Source of the DNA: Thermoproteota archaeon
GTDB lineage: Archaea; Thermoproteota; Thermoprotei; Gearchaeales; Gearchaeaceae
Reading direction: 5' to 3'
DNA length: 64,000 bases
NCBI GenBank assembly: GCA_021324265.1
Contig: JAJPJK010000002.1
Location: 1 to 64,000, forward strand
Each line of letters opens with the position of its first letter. The first letter of the stretch is position 1. Shown in pieces: positions 35,394 through 44,163 of this stretch. The translations under genes were made by a program, and so were the position numbers. The notes beneath the pieces were generated by a model, which saw nothing but the letters and a program-made list of their open reading frames with translations, was not told the origin of the DNA and did not search any database.

Positions 35394-35717
35394 ATGTCCC
35401 AGCTGAGAAAGGATATACTTTTCCATAATACAGTTGATGTCTGGATTCACTTTTGTGAAGTTTATAAAGTTGATTGGGGTGACATTCAAAGTTACCTTGA
35501 TTTCATCAATTATCTTTCATCTTTAGGCATAAGGATGAATCCTATGAATCTATGTATCAAGGAAACTGGAGGTATGTATCAGCGTGGAAAGAAGAAGGCA
35601 GATTTTCTTGATGCCCTAACAAAACTCAAAAAAGGTCGGCCAGTCTATACAATAAAGCTGGATAAAGAATTGGAAGAAAAAATCAATGAATACTTCAGAG
35701 CAAAAACATTGAAATGA
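35394..35717 (+). CDS. Hypothetical protein upstream of srp54
   Basis: A 107-residue basic protein I do not recognise. It has 'HNTVDVWIHFCEVYKVDWGD' near the N-terminus and a charged helical C-terminus ('KLDKELEEKINEYFRAK'). The stop overlaps the srp54 ATG by 4 bases, a strong sign that it is expressed with SRP54. ATG at 35394 preferred over the TTG before it; 'ttatttatacg' about 25-30 bases upstream is a TATA candidate. Confidence 0.7.
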   Translation: MSQLRKDILFHNTVDVWIHFCEVYKVDWGDIQSYLDFINYLSSLGIRMNPMNLCIKETGGMYQRGKKKADFLDALTKLKKGRPVYTIKLDKELEEKINEYFRAKTLK

Positions 35718-37024
35718 GTTTTCTAAAAGACTTTTCAAAATCACTAAAGGATGCGATAAATAAGCTCAAAGGTAGCACAGGCGACGAAGCTGCTCTGAAA
35801 GAATTCATCAGAGATATTCAAAGAATTCTGCTTAGAGCAGATGTTAATGTAAACATTGTTCTTGAACTTAGCAATAAATTACAAGCTAAAATTAAGGAAG
35901 ATCCTCCTGCAGGTTTTACTAGAAAAGATCTAATTCTAAAAGAGCTCTATGATAGTTTGATAGATATCTTAGGTGGAAGAAATAAGCATAGGCTTGAGCT
36001 CAATCCTAGTTCTTTGAACATTATAATGCTCGTAGGTATTCAAGGAAGCGGCAAAACGACGACTGCGGCGAAATTGGCATACTATTTAAAAAAGAGGAAT
36101 TATAGAGTTGGTCTAATATCTGCGGATACCTATAGACTGGGTGCTTATTATCAGCTGATGCAGCTAGCTCAAAAGATCGAAGTTCCTTTTTATGGTGAAG
36201 CTGAATCGAAGGATTCCATAATGATAGCTATGAATGGAATTAAGGCGCTATCTGGCTCATGCAATGTTCTGATCATTGATACAGCTGGCCGTCATAGGAA
36301 TGAAGCAAGTTTGATCGAGGAAATGAAAGAAATGGCAGCTAAGATAAATCCTACTCATGTGATTCTGGTCATCGATGCAACCATTGGGCAGGCAGCTTAC
36401 AATCAGGCAAAAGCTTTCAATGAAGCCACTAAGATAGGCAGTATAATTATTACCAAGCTAGATGGTTCTGCAAAAGGAGGCGGCGCAATAAGCGCAGCTA
36501 AGGCTACAGGCGCTAAGATATTATTTATAGGAATTGGTGAAAAAATTGAAGAATTTGAAGAATTCGATCCTGTTTCTTTCACTAATCAACTTTTAGGCTT
36601 GGGGGATATCGATCTATTGTCTAGGAAGATTGAAGAAGCAAGGGTTGAGCAAAAAATAAGAGCTGAAAAGTTCATGCGTGGCGAGTTCAATCTTAAGGAA
36701 CTCGTTGATCAAATAAAAGAATTCAGGAAGATGGGCCCACTTAGCAAATTATTGAATTTGATACCAGGCTTTTCGTTTGAGTTGCCAGATGAAGCTATGA
36801 AGGAAGCTGAGAAAAATTTAGACAAATGGGAAGCTATAATTAATTCTATGACGAAAAAAGAAATTACAGATCCCAAGATAATCGATCGATCTAGGGCTAG
36901 AAGGATTGCGAGAGGTGCTGGAGTAGATGTAAAGGATGTAGAGAGGTTGATAGACTCTTACAATATGATGAAAAGGAATGTAAAGAGGCTTAAGAGATTC
37001 GGTATTAATGTACCATATAGGTAG
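35714..37024 (+). CDS. srp54: Signal recognition particle GTPase SRP54
   Basis: A 436-residue SRP GTPase that binds signal sequences and 7S RNA and docks with FtsY. N domain 1-90, G domain with G1 'GIQGSGKTT' (108-116), 'DTAGRH', and 'TKLDGSAKGGG', then a Met-bearing M domain ending in 'SRARRIARGAGVDVKDVERL', the 7S RNA-binding part. Length is normal. It overlaps the upstream unknown gene by 4 bases and pus10 by 17 bases. The 7S RNA gene is not in this window. Confidence 0.96.
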   Translation: MSFLKDFSKSLKDAINKLKGSTGDEAALKEFIRDIQRILLRADVNVNIVLELSNKLQAKIKEDPPAGFTRKDLILKELYDSLIDILGGRNKHRLELNPSSLNIIMLVGIQGSGKTTTAAKLAYYLKKRNYRVGLISADTYRLGAYYQLMQLAQKIEVPFYGEAESKDSIMIAMNGIKALSGSCNVLIIDTAGRHRNEASLIEEMKEMAAKINPTHVILVIDATIGQAAYNQAKAFNEATKIGSIIITKLDGSAKGGGAISAAKATGAKILFIGIGEKIEEFEEFDPVSFTNQLLGLGDIDLLSRKIEEARVEQKIRAEKFMRGEFNLKELVDQIKEFRKMGPLSKLLNLIPGFSFELPDEAMKEAEKNLDKWEAIINSMTKKEITDPKIIDRSRARRIARGAGVDVKDVERLIDSYNMMKRNVKRLKRFGINVPYR

Positions 37025-38258
37025 TTTAGAAAAAATAAGCAGACTTATCAACGATTATAATATTTGTCCATTTTGTTTGGCTAGATTGCTGTATGAAAGG
37101 AATAAAGGTTTCCTAAAATTTCTTAAGAAACTTCATGCCGAATTGGTCTCCAAAAAGCTTTATTCCTTCAATAGAAATGAGCCTTGCTATTTGTGTAACG
37201 GTATCATGCCTGCTCTTCCTAAGACCATTCATGAGATCGAGTCAAAATTAGAATCATATAATTTCAAAAGTTTCAGCTTCGGTACTAAAATTCCTGAGAT
37301 ATTATATGCAAGGGAGGATTTCATTCGCTCCAAGTATAGTATGTCTTCTGGGTTATCGCTAAAGAGCTATCTTAACTATATGGTTTCAAACTATCTTTCA
37401 AGAAAGTTGGGTAAGGTGATAGATATCAATAGACCAGATCTAAGAATAGTATATGATTTTGGTAATGCTTTGCTAGAGATAACTCCTTCAAGCGTGTATA
37501 TTTATGGAAGATATCTTAAGTTGAAGCGAGGTGTCAGGCAGACAAAGCAGTTTTGTAGGTTATGTTATGGATTAGGTTGTAAAGCATGTAATTATAGGGG
37601 ATATACTGATGACCCGTCTATAGAAGGTTATATATTGGATCTTTTCAGAGATGAATTTTTTGGCGAAGCAAGCGTTTTGCATGCTGCAGGGAGAGAAGAC
37701 ATAGATGTGGTAACATTAAATACGGGTCGTCCTTTCGTCATTGAAGTCAAAAGACCACTTAAAAGAAGCGTGGATTTGATGAAGATTCAAGATGTGCTGA
37801 ATTCGAGAAACAAGGGTGTAGTTGAACTAAAAGGATTAAGGTATGTAGATCGCGAGATTATGGAGAAAATAAATGTATTTTCAAAATATGATGAGAAGAG
37901 TTACAGACTCGTCGTTAAGTTTCATAATGAAATAGATCAACTTATGTTGGAGAAAATTGAAAAAGAGCTAAGCAATCGCGTAATTGCACAGAGAACACCT
38001 TTGCGAGTTATTTATCGCAGGGCTGACAAAATTAGGTATAAGACGGTATATTCATTGTCTTCAAAATTATTGGATAAACAAACAGTTGAATTCATCATAA
38101 GATGTCAAGGAGGGCTTTATATCAAGGAGCTTGCTCACGGCGATCAAGGAAGAACAAATCCTAGTATATTTTCAATTTCAAAAATTCCTTTAGAAGTAAT
38201 AAGTTTAGATGTTATATCTGTGGCACCTGAGCTTGAGAAGAGGCTTGGGCTTGATTGA
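37008..38258 (+). CDS. pus10: tRNA pseudouridine synthase Pus10
   Basis: A 416-residue archaeal Pus10, which makes pseudouridine 54 and 55 in tRNA T loops. The N-terminal zinc region has 'CPFC' and 'CYLC', THUMP-like middle, and a catalytic domain with the active Asp in 'AGREDIDVVTLNTGRPFVIE'. A further Cys set 'CRLCYGLGCKACN' supports zinc binding. Start overlaps srp54 by 17 bases, and the 3' end overlaps the convergent eL21 gene by 47 bases. Confidence 0.94.
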   Translation: MYHIGSLEKISRLINDYNICPFCLARLLYERNKGFLKFLKKLHAELVSKKLYSFNRNEPCYLCNGIMPALPKTIHEIESKLESYNFKSFSFGTKIPEILYAREDFIRSKYSMSSGLSLKSYLNYMVSNYLSRKLGKVIDINRPDLRIVYDFGNALLEITPSSVYIYGRYLKLKRGVRQTKQFCRLCYGLGCKACNYRGYTDDPSIEGYILDLFRDEFFGEASVLHAAGREDIDVVTLNTGRPFVIEVKRPLKRSVDLMKIQDVLNSRNKGVVELKGLRYVDREIMEKINVFSKYDEKSYRLVVKFHNEIDQLMLEKIEKELSNRVIAQRTPLRVIYRRADKIRYKTVYSLSSKLLDKQTVEFIIRCQGGLYIKELAHGDQGRTNPSIFSISKIPLEVISLDVISVAPELEKRLGLD

Positions 38259-38538
38259 CGTTGTACTTTGTTATATGCTCTTTTGTAGTTATTATTTTTT
38301 TAATCTTACTTCCTAAGCGAACTTCAATTATGTAAGCTTTTCCCCTTTTTCCAACGATTTTTCCTACCATCCCTTGATATCGCTTATGAGGAGCAGTAGA
38401 CATATTTATGGGATTGATGTTAATATGAACAAATTCTCCTATTTCGTAATCTATCATGTATTGTGATAAACCTCTTCTCGCTCTACTGCTAGAAAATAAT
38501 TTCCTCATTCGTTTCCTGTATCCTTTTGTCGTAGGCAT
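38212..38538 (-). CDS. rpl21e: Ribosomal protein eL21
   Basis: A 108-residue eL21, large-subunit protein. 'TKGYRKRMRKLFSSSRARRG' and 'INPINMSTAPHKRYQGMVGK' are diagnostic. The Gln/Ala/Ser-rich last 16 residues ('NQAQASSQAQVPQI') extend beyond the usual core, and this tail is encoded by the stretch that overlaps the end of pus10 on the other strand. In many archaea eL21, rpo4 and the DUF655 gene form one operon; here eL21 is flipped and divergent from rpo4. Confidence 0.94.
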   Translation of the reverse strand: MPTTKGYRKRMRKLFSSSRARRGLSQYMIDYEIGEFVHININPINMSTAPHKRYQGMVGKIVGKRGKAYIIEVRLGSKIKKIITTKEHITKYNVNQAQASSQAQVPQI

Positions 38539-38592
38539 AGTAATTAATAAGGCAAATATACTTTATATTCTTATCAGTTTATTAAGAATAGA
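38539..38592. promoter_or_regulatory. Divergent promoter region, eL21 / rpo4, with inverted repeat
   Basis: A 54-base gap. 'tttatatt' (38562-38569) lies 24-31 bases before the rpo4 ATG and is the likely TATA box. An 8-bp inverted repeat, tattctta at 38566-38573 and taagaata at 38583-38590, spans from the TATA box to the start codon with a 9-base spacer and could be an operator or a leader hairpin. 'taattaataagg' serves the eL21 side. Confidence 0.4.
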
Positions 38593-38907
38593 ATGAAGGT
38601 CATCTTTTACAAGGACATAACGTTAGCAGAAGCATTGGAGCTATTGGAAAAAAGGGCTCAAGAAGGAGAACTTAACGAGAATCAAAAGAAAATGTATGAT
38701 TATTTAAAAAAGTTTACCCAAATAGATGCTGAAAAAGCAAAAGCGTTAGTCGAGAAACTAGTTACAGAGTATAATGTATCAAGGCCTGATGCGATACAGA
38801 TCGTTAATATGATGCCTTCTAATATCGATGAGCTGAGGAATCTTTTACAGAGCGAGAGATATTATAGCAACGAGGATCTACAGAAAATCTTGAAAGTACT
38901 TAAGTAA
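38593..38907 (+). CDS. rpo4: DNA-directed RNA polymerase subunit Rpo4 (RpoF)
   Basis: A 104-residue Rpo4, which pairs with Rpo7 to form the polymerase stalk. 'LTLAEALELLEKR'-type N-terminus and 'SRPDAIQIVNMMPSNIDELR' match the family, the latter being the Rpb4 HRDC-like helical core. Six bases before the DUF655 gene, a neighbour that follows rpo4 in many archaeal genomes. Confidence 0.93.
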   Translation: MKVIFYKDITLAEALELLEKRAQEGELNENQKKMYDYLKKFTQIDAEKAKALVEKLVTEYNVSRPDAIQIVNMMPSNIDELRNLLQSERYYSNEDLQKILKVLK

Positions 38908-38913
38908 TAACTA

Positions 38914-39543
38914 ATGGCCCAATTTTCTAGAAAGAGATTCTATTTTGAAGAATTTGCTATCATTTTAAGCTATAATATACAACAAAGATTTGTAAAGGAG
39001 AAGAAACAGCAACCTTTTTTCCCAAGAATTAAAGAGGTATATTCGCAAGCTTTGGGGAAGGATTATTACACGCTGCTCGAAGTGGTTTCAGATCCTAATG
39101 TAGTTATGCAAAAAGGTGAAATGGTCTACATAGGAAAGGGAAGTCCGAAGATAAAGCGGGTTAGTGCAAGGTTGGTTTATGACGAACTTGTAGATGATGC
39201 AAAGTATGAGCTTGAAAATACAATAAAAATGCTAGTAAAAGAAAATGAGAAAAAATTTGTAGACTTCTTCAATTCTGCAGGTCCTATTTCACCAAGAGTT
39301 CATGCAATAGAGATGTTACCAAGAATTGGGAAGAAAACAGTTGAGAAAATTTTGAACGAAAGGGCGATTAAGGCTTTTGAAAGCTATGAGGATATCAAAA
39401 AAAGGGTTGGCATACCCAATCTTGAAGAAATATTATTTGAAAGGCTAAAAGTAGAAATAACATCAAAGGAGAAACTTAACTTTTATTTGTTTGCTAAGGG
39501 AATACAGAACACAATGGAAGAAAGGGCTTCTAGGCAGTTTTAG
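38914..39543 (+). CDS. DUF655 protein with helix-hairpin-helix, predicted nucleic-acid binding
   Basis: A 209-residue DUF655 protein. An OB-like N-terminal region ('YTLLEVVSDPNVVMQKGEMV') is followed by a helix-hairpin-helix stretch 'HAIEMLPRIGKKTVEKIL', then a C-terminal helical part. Function not established. Co-occurrence with rpo4 and eL21 across archaea suggests a link to transcription or ribosome synthesis. It ends 3 bases before the convergent aIF5A gene. Confidence 0.88.
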   Translation: MAQFSRKRFYFEEFAIILSYNIQQRFVKEKKQQPFFPRIKEVYSQALGKDYYTLLEVVSDPNVVMQKGEMVYIGKGSPKIKRVSARLVYDELVDDAKYELENTIKMLVKENEKKFVDFFNSAGPISPRVHAIEMLPRIGKKTVEKILNERAIKAFESYEDIKKRVGIPNLEEILFERLKVEITSKEKLNFYLFAKGIQNTMEERASRQF

Positions 39544-39546
39544 CGC

Positions 39547-39936
39547 TCATTTCAATCTGGATATGAACTTATATCCCAAAACTTCCCAAACCTCTACTTC
39601 AGTACCGTTAGCAAGTTTATCTGCGAGCTCTTGTGGTTTGCTTACTTCATAAAATTCGTATGTCTTTAGATCCATTAACTGAACTGTATCTTTCCCCACA
39701 TTAATTACTTGTGCGAACTTCTTTTCGATTATAGGAATATTCACTTGTGCATCTGATGGAACTGTTAAAACTTTTTTTGAATTATCTATGATGCTTACTC
39801 CCACAATCCTCACTTTTGTAGAGCCATGTTTACCTGTTTTTGATTTTTCGACCTCTACTACTCTACAAGGAACATCCTCAATGACTATATATGATCCTTC
39901 CTTGATTGCACCAGCTTCAGTTATCTTGACGCTCAT
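39547..39936 (-). CDS. eif5A: Translation factor aIF5A
   Basis: A 129-residue archaeal IF5A that relieves ribosome stalling at polyproline. The hypusination site is Lys36 in 'SKTGKHGSTKV'; the KOW-like N domain and OB-fold C domain are both complete. The modification gene (deoxyhypusine synthase) is not in this window. Divergent from nadK across a 62-base gap. Confidence 0.96.
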   Translation of the reverse strand: MSVKITEAGAIKEGSYIVIEDVPCRVVEVEKSKTGKHGSTKVRIVGVSIIDNSKKVLTVPSDAQVNIPIIEKKFAQVINVGKDTVQLMDLKTYEFYEVSKPQELADKLANGTEVEVWEVLGYKFISRLK

Positions 39937-39998
39937 ATGCTTATACCATGCTAGAACCTTAAATAAATTATTATATCTATTATCTAAATGATCGCTAG
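39937..39998. promoter_or_regulatory. Divergent promoter region, aIF5A / nadK
   Basis: A 62-base A/T-rich gap containing 'cttaaataaattattatatc', which has TATA-like sequence at workable distance for both genes. No hairpin is seen. Confidence 0.35.
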
Positions 39999-40802
39999 GT
40001 GGATATAGGCATAATATCGAAGAAGGATGATAATTCTTTATCCATAACTAAGAAGCTCATCGATTTACTTAATGGCCATAATCTTTACTTTGATATTGAG
40101 CTTGCTCAAAAACTTCTACATGCTAAAAGCCTTGAAGAAGCAGATAGAATAGATATTATAATCTGGATAGGCGGTGATGGCACTTTGCTAAGATATGTGA
40201 ACAAAATAATTCGCTTCAAGGCTAAATTGCTGGGGATAAAAACTGGGGGTGTGGGTTTCCTGTGTGAGATCAGCCCAGAGGGGCTAAAGGATAATCTCAA
40301 GCTGATATTTGAAGGTAAATATACACTTGAGGGGAGATCTCTATTGGAGGTAAAAAATACAAATGAAACATATTATGCCTTAAATGATGCTGTGCTCTAT
40401 TCTTCTGAACTCGGAAGGGTTTCTAGCTTTGTTGTTAAAAAAGATGAAGAAGAGATCTTCAGCGGTAAGTGTGACGGTATTTTAATCTCTACGAGTTTGG
40501 GGTCTACTGCTTACATAGCGAGCAGGGGAGGCCCTATTGTTGACCCTTCACTTGATGTATTGATTTTTGATCCTTTAAATCCTCTTAAATGGGGGTCGAG
40601 GGTTCTAATTCTACCATTTAATTCTAAGTTAGAGGTTGTAAGCAGTAAGAATTGTAAACTTGTAATAGACGGTAACATAATTACGAATGTTGAAGTAGGT
40701 TCAAAAATTCATATAAGTGGCTCAGAGCAAAAATTCCAATTCATAAGATTAAAAAAGAACTTTTATGAGAAGGTTAAAAGTAGGATGCTGAAAGATGTGT
40801 AG
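39999..40802 (+). CDS. nadK: NAD kinase
   Basis: A 267-residue ATP-NAD kinase, making NADP from NAD. 'IWIGGDGTLLRYV' carries the GGDG motif, followed by 'GIKTGGVGFLCEI' and 'STSLGSTAYIASRGGPIVDP', the NAD-binding and catalytic region. Starts with GTG. The stop overlaps the nob1 start by 8 bases. Confidence 0.94.
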   Translation: MDIGIISKKDDNSLSITKKLIDLLNGHNLYFDIELAQKLLHAKSLEEADRIDIIIWIGGDGTLLRYVNKIIRFKAKLLGIKTGGVGFLCEISPEGLKDNLKLIFEGKYTLEGRSLLEVKNTNETYYALNDAVLYSSELGRVSSFVVKKDEEEIFSGKCDGILISTSLGSTAYIASRGGPIVDPSLDVLIFDPLNPLKWGSRVLILPFNSKLEVVSSKNCKLVIDGNIITNVEVGSKIHISGSEQKFQFIRLKKNFYEKVKSRMLKDV

Positions 40803-41280
40803 CCAGATATATGTTGTTGATTCTGCATTTTTCATTGAAGAACATAGGGAGAAAATAAGAACTGTTTATACCTCCCCAAAAGTTATGGAAGAAATAAGGA
40901 GCCTCAAAGCCAAGTTAAGGCTTGAGCTCTTCGATATCCAAGTATATATGCCATCAAAGTCCTCGATATCTTTTATAGAAAAGGCATCAAAAGAACTAGG
41001 AGAGCTTAAGTTATCAAAAGCAGACCTTGAAATATTGGCCCTAGCTCATGAACTCAATTCAAAATATAATGTAATTCTTTTAAGCGATGACTATTCTATT
41101 CAAAATCTTGCACGTTATCTAGGAATCAAATTCAGATCAGTATCGAAAAAAGCGATTTCTAAGATGATTACTTGGGAGAATTTCTGTCTTGTCTGTGGTA
41201 AAAAACTACCGCTTGGAAGTACTTCATGCATATATTGTGGAAGTAACGATGTTGGAAGAAGACCGAGAAAAAGATCATAA
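40795..41280 (+). CDS. nob1: rRNA endonuclease Nob1 (PIN domain plus zinc ribbon)
   Basis: A 161-residue Nob1, which cuts at the 3' end of 16S rRNA during 30S maturation. The PIN domain shows acidic residues in 'VVDSAFF' (Asp9), 'SKADLEILALA' and 'LLSDDYSIQN'. The zinc ribbon follows as 'CLVCGK' and 'CIYCGS'. A basic tail ends the protein. It overlaps nadK upstream and the m5C methyltransferase downstream (32 bases). Confidence 0.93.
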   Translation: MCSQIYVVDSAFFIEEHREKIRTVYTSPKVMEEIRSLKAKLRLELFDIQVYMPSKSSISFIEKASKELGELKLSKADLEILALAHELNSKYNVILLSDDYSIQNLARYLGIKFRSVSKKAISKMITWENFCLVCGKKLPLGSTSCIYCGSNDVGRRPRKRS

Positions 41281-42397
41281 TTCTTCTTGGGTTTTAGAAG
41301 TTTTCAAGAAAGCTTTCAGAGAAGAATATCTGGATGCCACAAAGAGTATTATGAAACCTACTTGGAGATATTATATACGTGCGAACACGCTAAGAACTAA
41401 TAGCAATGAAATTCTCTCAATTCTTAAAGCTGATGGCATTATTGCAAATTTTGATGAAAGGATTGAAGAGGCGTTGTATATCGAGGGTTATGTTGAACAA
41501 AGTCCATCTTTGCTTAGTTCATATGTAATAGCTAAGCTCGATGCAGCTGAAAGTTGTGCAGAAGGCGCGGATCTTTATAGACCCGGAGCGCTTTCATTGA
41601 GTAATGCGGAAAAGAATTCACGCATTAGCATTATTACGCAAGATTTTAGCGTTGCTGCAGAAGGAGAATTGGTAATGGATCTTGTTGAGTTTAAAAACTC
41701 GAAGAAAGGGCTGGTAGTAAAGAATTTGAAACCAAAATTCAAAAGACCTTCTATCCATAATCTTAAGGCATTTAAGTTAGGGCTAATATATCCTCAATCT
41801 TATCCATCACTGTTAACTGTAAAGGAACTGGATCCTCGTCGTAATGAAACGATTATTGATATGTGCGCATCACCTGGTGGAAAGCTTTCGCATATCATCC
41901 AGCTTACAAAAGGGGAAGCAAAAGTAATAGCTTGCGATAAATCTCATAAAAAGGTTGAAAAAATAAAGGAAACTTTATCTAGGCTTCAGTTACCGTTGCC
42001 AAGCCTCATCAAATGTGATTCTCGCTATTTAGATTTGGAAATAGGCAAGGAAGTCGCTGATAAAATACTTTTAGATCCTTCATGCACAGATCTAGGCTTA
42101 AGACCTAGAATTACATTAAATATACCTAAAAAAGATATTCAAGCTTATGCTGAATATCAAAGACAATTGCTAAAAGCTGCGAAGAACTTACTAAAAAAGG
42201 GTGGCATTCTTTGCTATAGCGTCTGCACCATTAGCTTGGAGGAAACAGTTATGAATTTCGAATATGCAGTTAGCGAGCTAGGATTTGAAGAATGTACGCT
42301 CGATTTTCTAGGCGAAAGGAGGGCCATTCATATCTTTAAACCTCATAAAGAAGATACGCCTGGCTATGTGATCTTCAAGGTCAGAAAGCCATCCTAG
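41249..42397 (+). CDS. RNA m5C methyltransferase, NSUN/NOP2 family with PUA-like region
   Basis: A 382-residue Rossmann methyltransferase. The N-terminal part (to about 185) includes a PUA-like segment ('YRPGALSLSNAEKN'). Motif I is 'DMCASPGGKLSHI'. The two catalytic Cys lie in 'DPSCTDLGLRPR' (in place of PCSGxG) and 'YSVCTIS' (in place of YSTCS). Target RNA, tRNA or rRNA, is unknown. The track start at 41189 lies deep in nob1; ATG 41249 gives a 32-base overlap and starts just before the conserved region. Confidence 0.88.
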   Translation: MLEEDREKDHNSSWVLEVFKKAFREEYLDATKSIMKPTWRYYIRANTLRTNSNEILSILKADGIIANFDERIEEALYIEGYVEQSPSLLSSYVIAKLDAAESCAEGADLYRPGALSLSNAEKNSRISIITQDFSVAAEGELVMDLVEFKNSKKGLVVKNLKPKFKRPSIHNLKAFKLGLIYPQSYPSLLTVKELDPRRNETIIDMCASPGGKLSHIIQLTKGEAKVIACDKSHKKVEKIKETLSRLQLPLPSLIKCDSRYLDLEIGKEVADKILLDPSCTDLGLRPRITLNIPKKDIQAYAEYQRQLLKAAKNLLKKGGILCYSVCTISLEETVMNFEYAVSELGFEECTLDFLGERRAIHIFKPHKEDTPGYVIFKVRKPS

Positions 42398-42432
42398 ATA
42401 AGTTTATAGATGCTGTAAATGAAGTGTTAACA

Positions 42433-44142
42433 ATGAATGAAAGGATTAGAGGAAATGCTTGGAAAATAAATTGGCAATCATGGTCAAAGGATACATTTGA
42501 AAAGGCAAAGAATGAAAATAAGCTCATATTATTGAGTCTATCAGGCGTGTGGTGCCATTGGTGTCATGTGATGGATGAAACTACATATTCGGATGAAGAG
42601 GTCATAAAGACATTGAATGAAAACTTTATCCCAATAAGAGTAGATGTTGACGAAAGACCTGATATAAGCGAAAGATATAACTTTGGTGGTTTTCCAACTT
42701 TTGCATTTTTAACTCCTGAAGGCGAGGTCATAACAGGAGGAACATATGTTCCTCCAGAACAATTCAAGGAGATATTGAAAGAGATAATCGAAATTCAAAA
42801 AAAGGCTAACCTCAAAGAACTCGTCGCTCAAACTGTATCTAGAAAGGCCGAGCTAAGAAAAGCAAATCCAAATGAAAAGATCATCTGGGATACAGTTGAT
42901 ATTCTGATTTCCTATTTCGACGAAAACTATGGCGGATTTGGGATAGAGCCCAAATTTCCAGTCAGCGATGCCATCTTGTTTCTAGAGAATATGTATGCAT
43001 TAACTAAAAAAACAGGATTCAGTGTAATGGTCAAGAAGACCTTAGAAGGTATCTCTAACGGGATATATGATCAAATTGAAGGCGGATTTTTCAGATACAG
43101 CGTTTCAAGAGATTGGAAAACTCCACACTACGAGAAGATGCTCGAAACGAATTCTAATCTTCTACATTGCTTCTCCTATTGGTTTTATTTGACTAAAGAT
43201 GAGAAATATGCAGATATTGCCTTAAAAACTGCGAGTTATTTGATCAATAAGTTACGCGATCCTGACACAGGTCTTTTTTATAGTAGCCAAGATGCCGATG
43301 AAGAATATTATATGCTTGGTATAGATGAAAGGAAAAAAAGGCCTCAACCATATATCGACAAGAACATCTACTCTTGCAAGAATGCGCAATGCGCTATTGC
43401 CTTTCTCAAAGCTGGAATTTATATGGAAAATGAGCAATACGTGAACATATCCAAAGAGGTATTTGATAAGCTTGTGTCTGATTACTTAAGAGAAGATGTC
43501 AAGCATAGCAAACATGTCGTTTATTCTTATCTAGACGATAATGTGTATCTCCTAGATCTTAGCTTGCAGCTTTATAGCTACAGTTTGGAGCAACGTTATC
43601 TTGAAGTTGCAAAAAAACTCGGTGAAGTGATAATTAGAGACTTCATTGATGTTAACGGTTTATTGAAGGATAATAAGCCTTCTGAAGATAACTTTGGGTT
43701 ATTGAAGGATCCATACCATCCGATATCAGAGAATTCGCTTGCAATGAAGGATTTGTACATTCTAAGCTTGCTTACAGGAAACAATGAATACGATAAGGTG
43801 GCGAAGGATATTGCATCAATACTCGCAGCGAATTATATGAACTACACAATTTTCGCAAGTTCATTTGCAAACAATTTACTCATGTTGCTTAATCCTATCG
43901 AAATACGCCTAGTATATAGAGATATAGAAAGCGCAAGAATTGTTATCCAAACTAAAAAACTAACCCGACATCCCTTGTTCTTAGTTGAGTTCTTAGATTA
44001 CAATTTGGATGAGATTAAGAAGCAATATCCTAAAGAAGCCATATATGTATGCAAGGGTCAGATGTGCTATCCACCAGTTAGCAGCGATGATGAACTTGAT
44101 AAATTGCTTGAGAAATTGGTTAGGGAAGCATTGAAATTTTAA
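42433..44142 (+). CDS. DUF255 thioredoxin-domain protein (YyaL/SPATA20 type)
   Basis: A 569-residue two-part protein. The N-terminal thioredoxin-like domain has the CxxC 'WCHWCHVMDE' and 'RVDVDERPDI'. The larger C-terminal part is an alpha/alpha-barrel resembling N-acylglucosamine 2-epimerase, with 'GGFFRYSVSRDWKTPHYEKM' and 'LFYSSQDADEE'. It ends with 'YVCKGQMCYPP'. It is shorter than most family members (around 650-750). Redox or sugar-related function is unproven. Start ATG 42433, although a GTG at 42424 is in frame. Confidence 0.9.
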   Translation: MNERIRGNAWKINWQSWSKDTFEKAKNENKLILLSLSGVWCHWCHVMDETTYSDEEVIKTLNENFIPIRVDVDERPDISERYNFGGFPTFAFLTPEGEVITGGTYVPPEQFKEILKEIIEIQKKANLKELVAQTVSRKAELRKANPNEKIIWDTVDILISYFDENYGGFGIEPKFPVSDAILFLENMYALTKKTGFSVMVKKTLEGISNGIYDQIEGGFFRYSVSRDWKTPHYEKMLETNSNLLHCFSYWFYLTKDEKYADIALKTASYLINKLRDPDTGLFYSSQDADEEYYMLGIDERKKRPQPYIDKNIYSCKNAQCAIAFLKAGIYMENEQYVNISKEVFDKLVSDYLREDVKHSKHVVYSYLDDNVYLLDLSLQLYSYSLEQRYLEVAKKLGEVIIRDFIDVNGLLKDNKPSEDNFGLLKDPYHPISENSLAMKDLYILSLLTGNNEYDKVAKDIASILAANYMNYTIFASSFANNLLMLLNPIEIRLVYRDIESARIVIQTKKLTRHPLFLVEFLDYNLDEIKKQYPKEAIYVCKGQMCYPPVSSDDELDKLLEKLVREALKF

Positions 44143-44163
44143 ATTAAAACAAGAATTAACATT

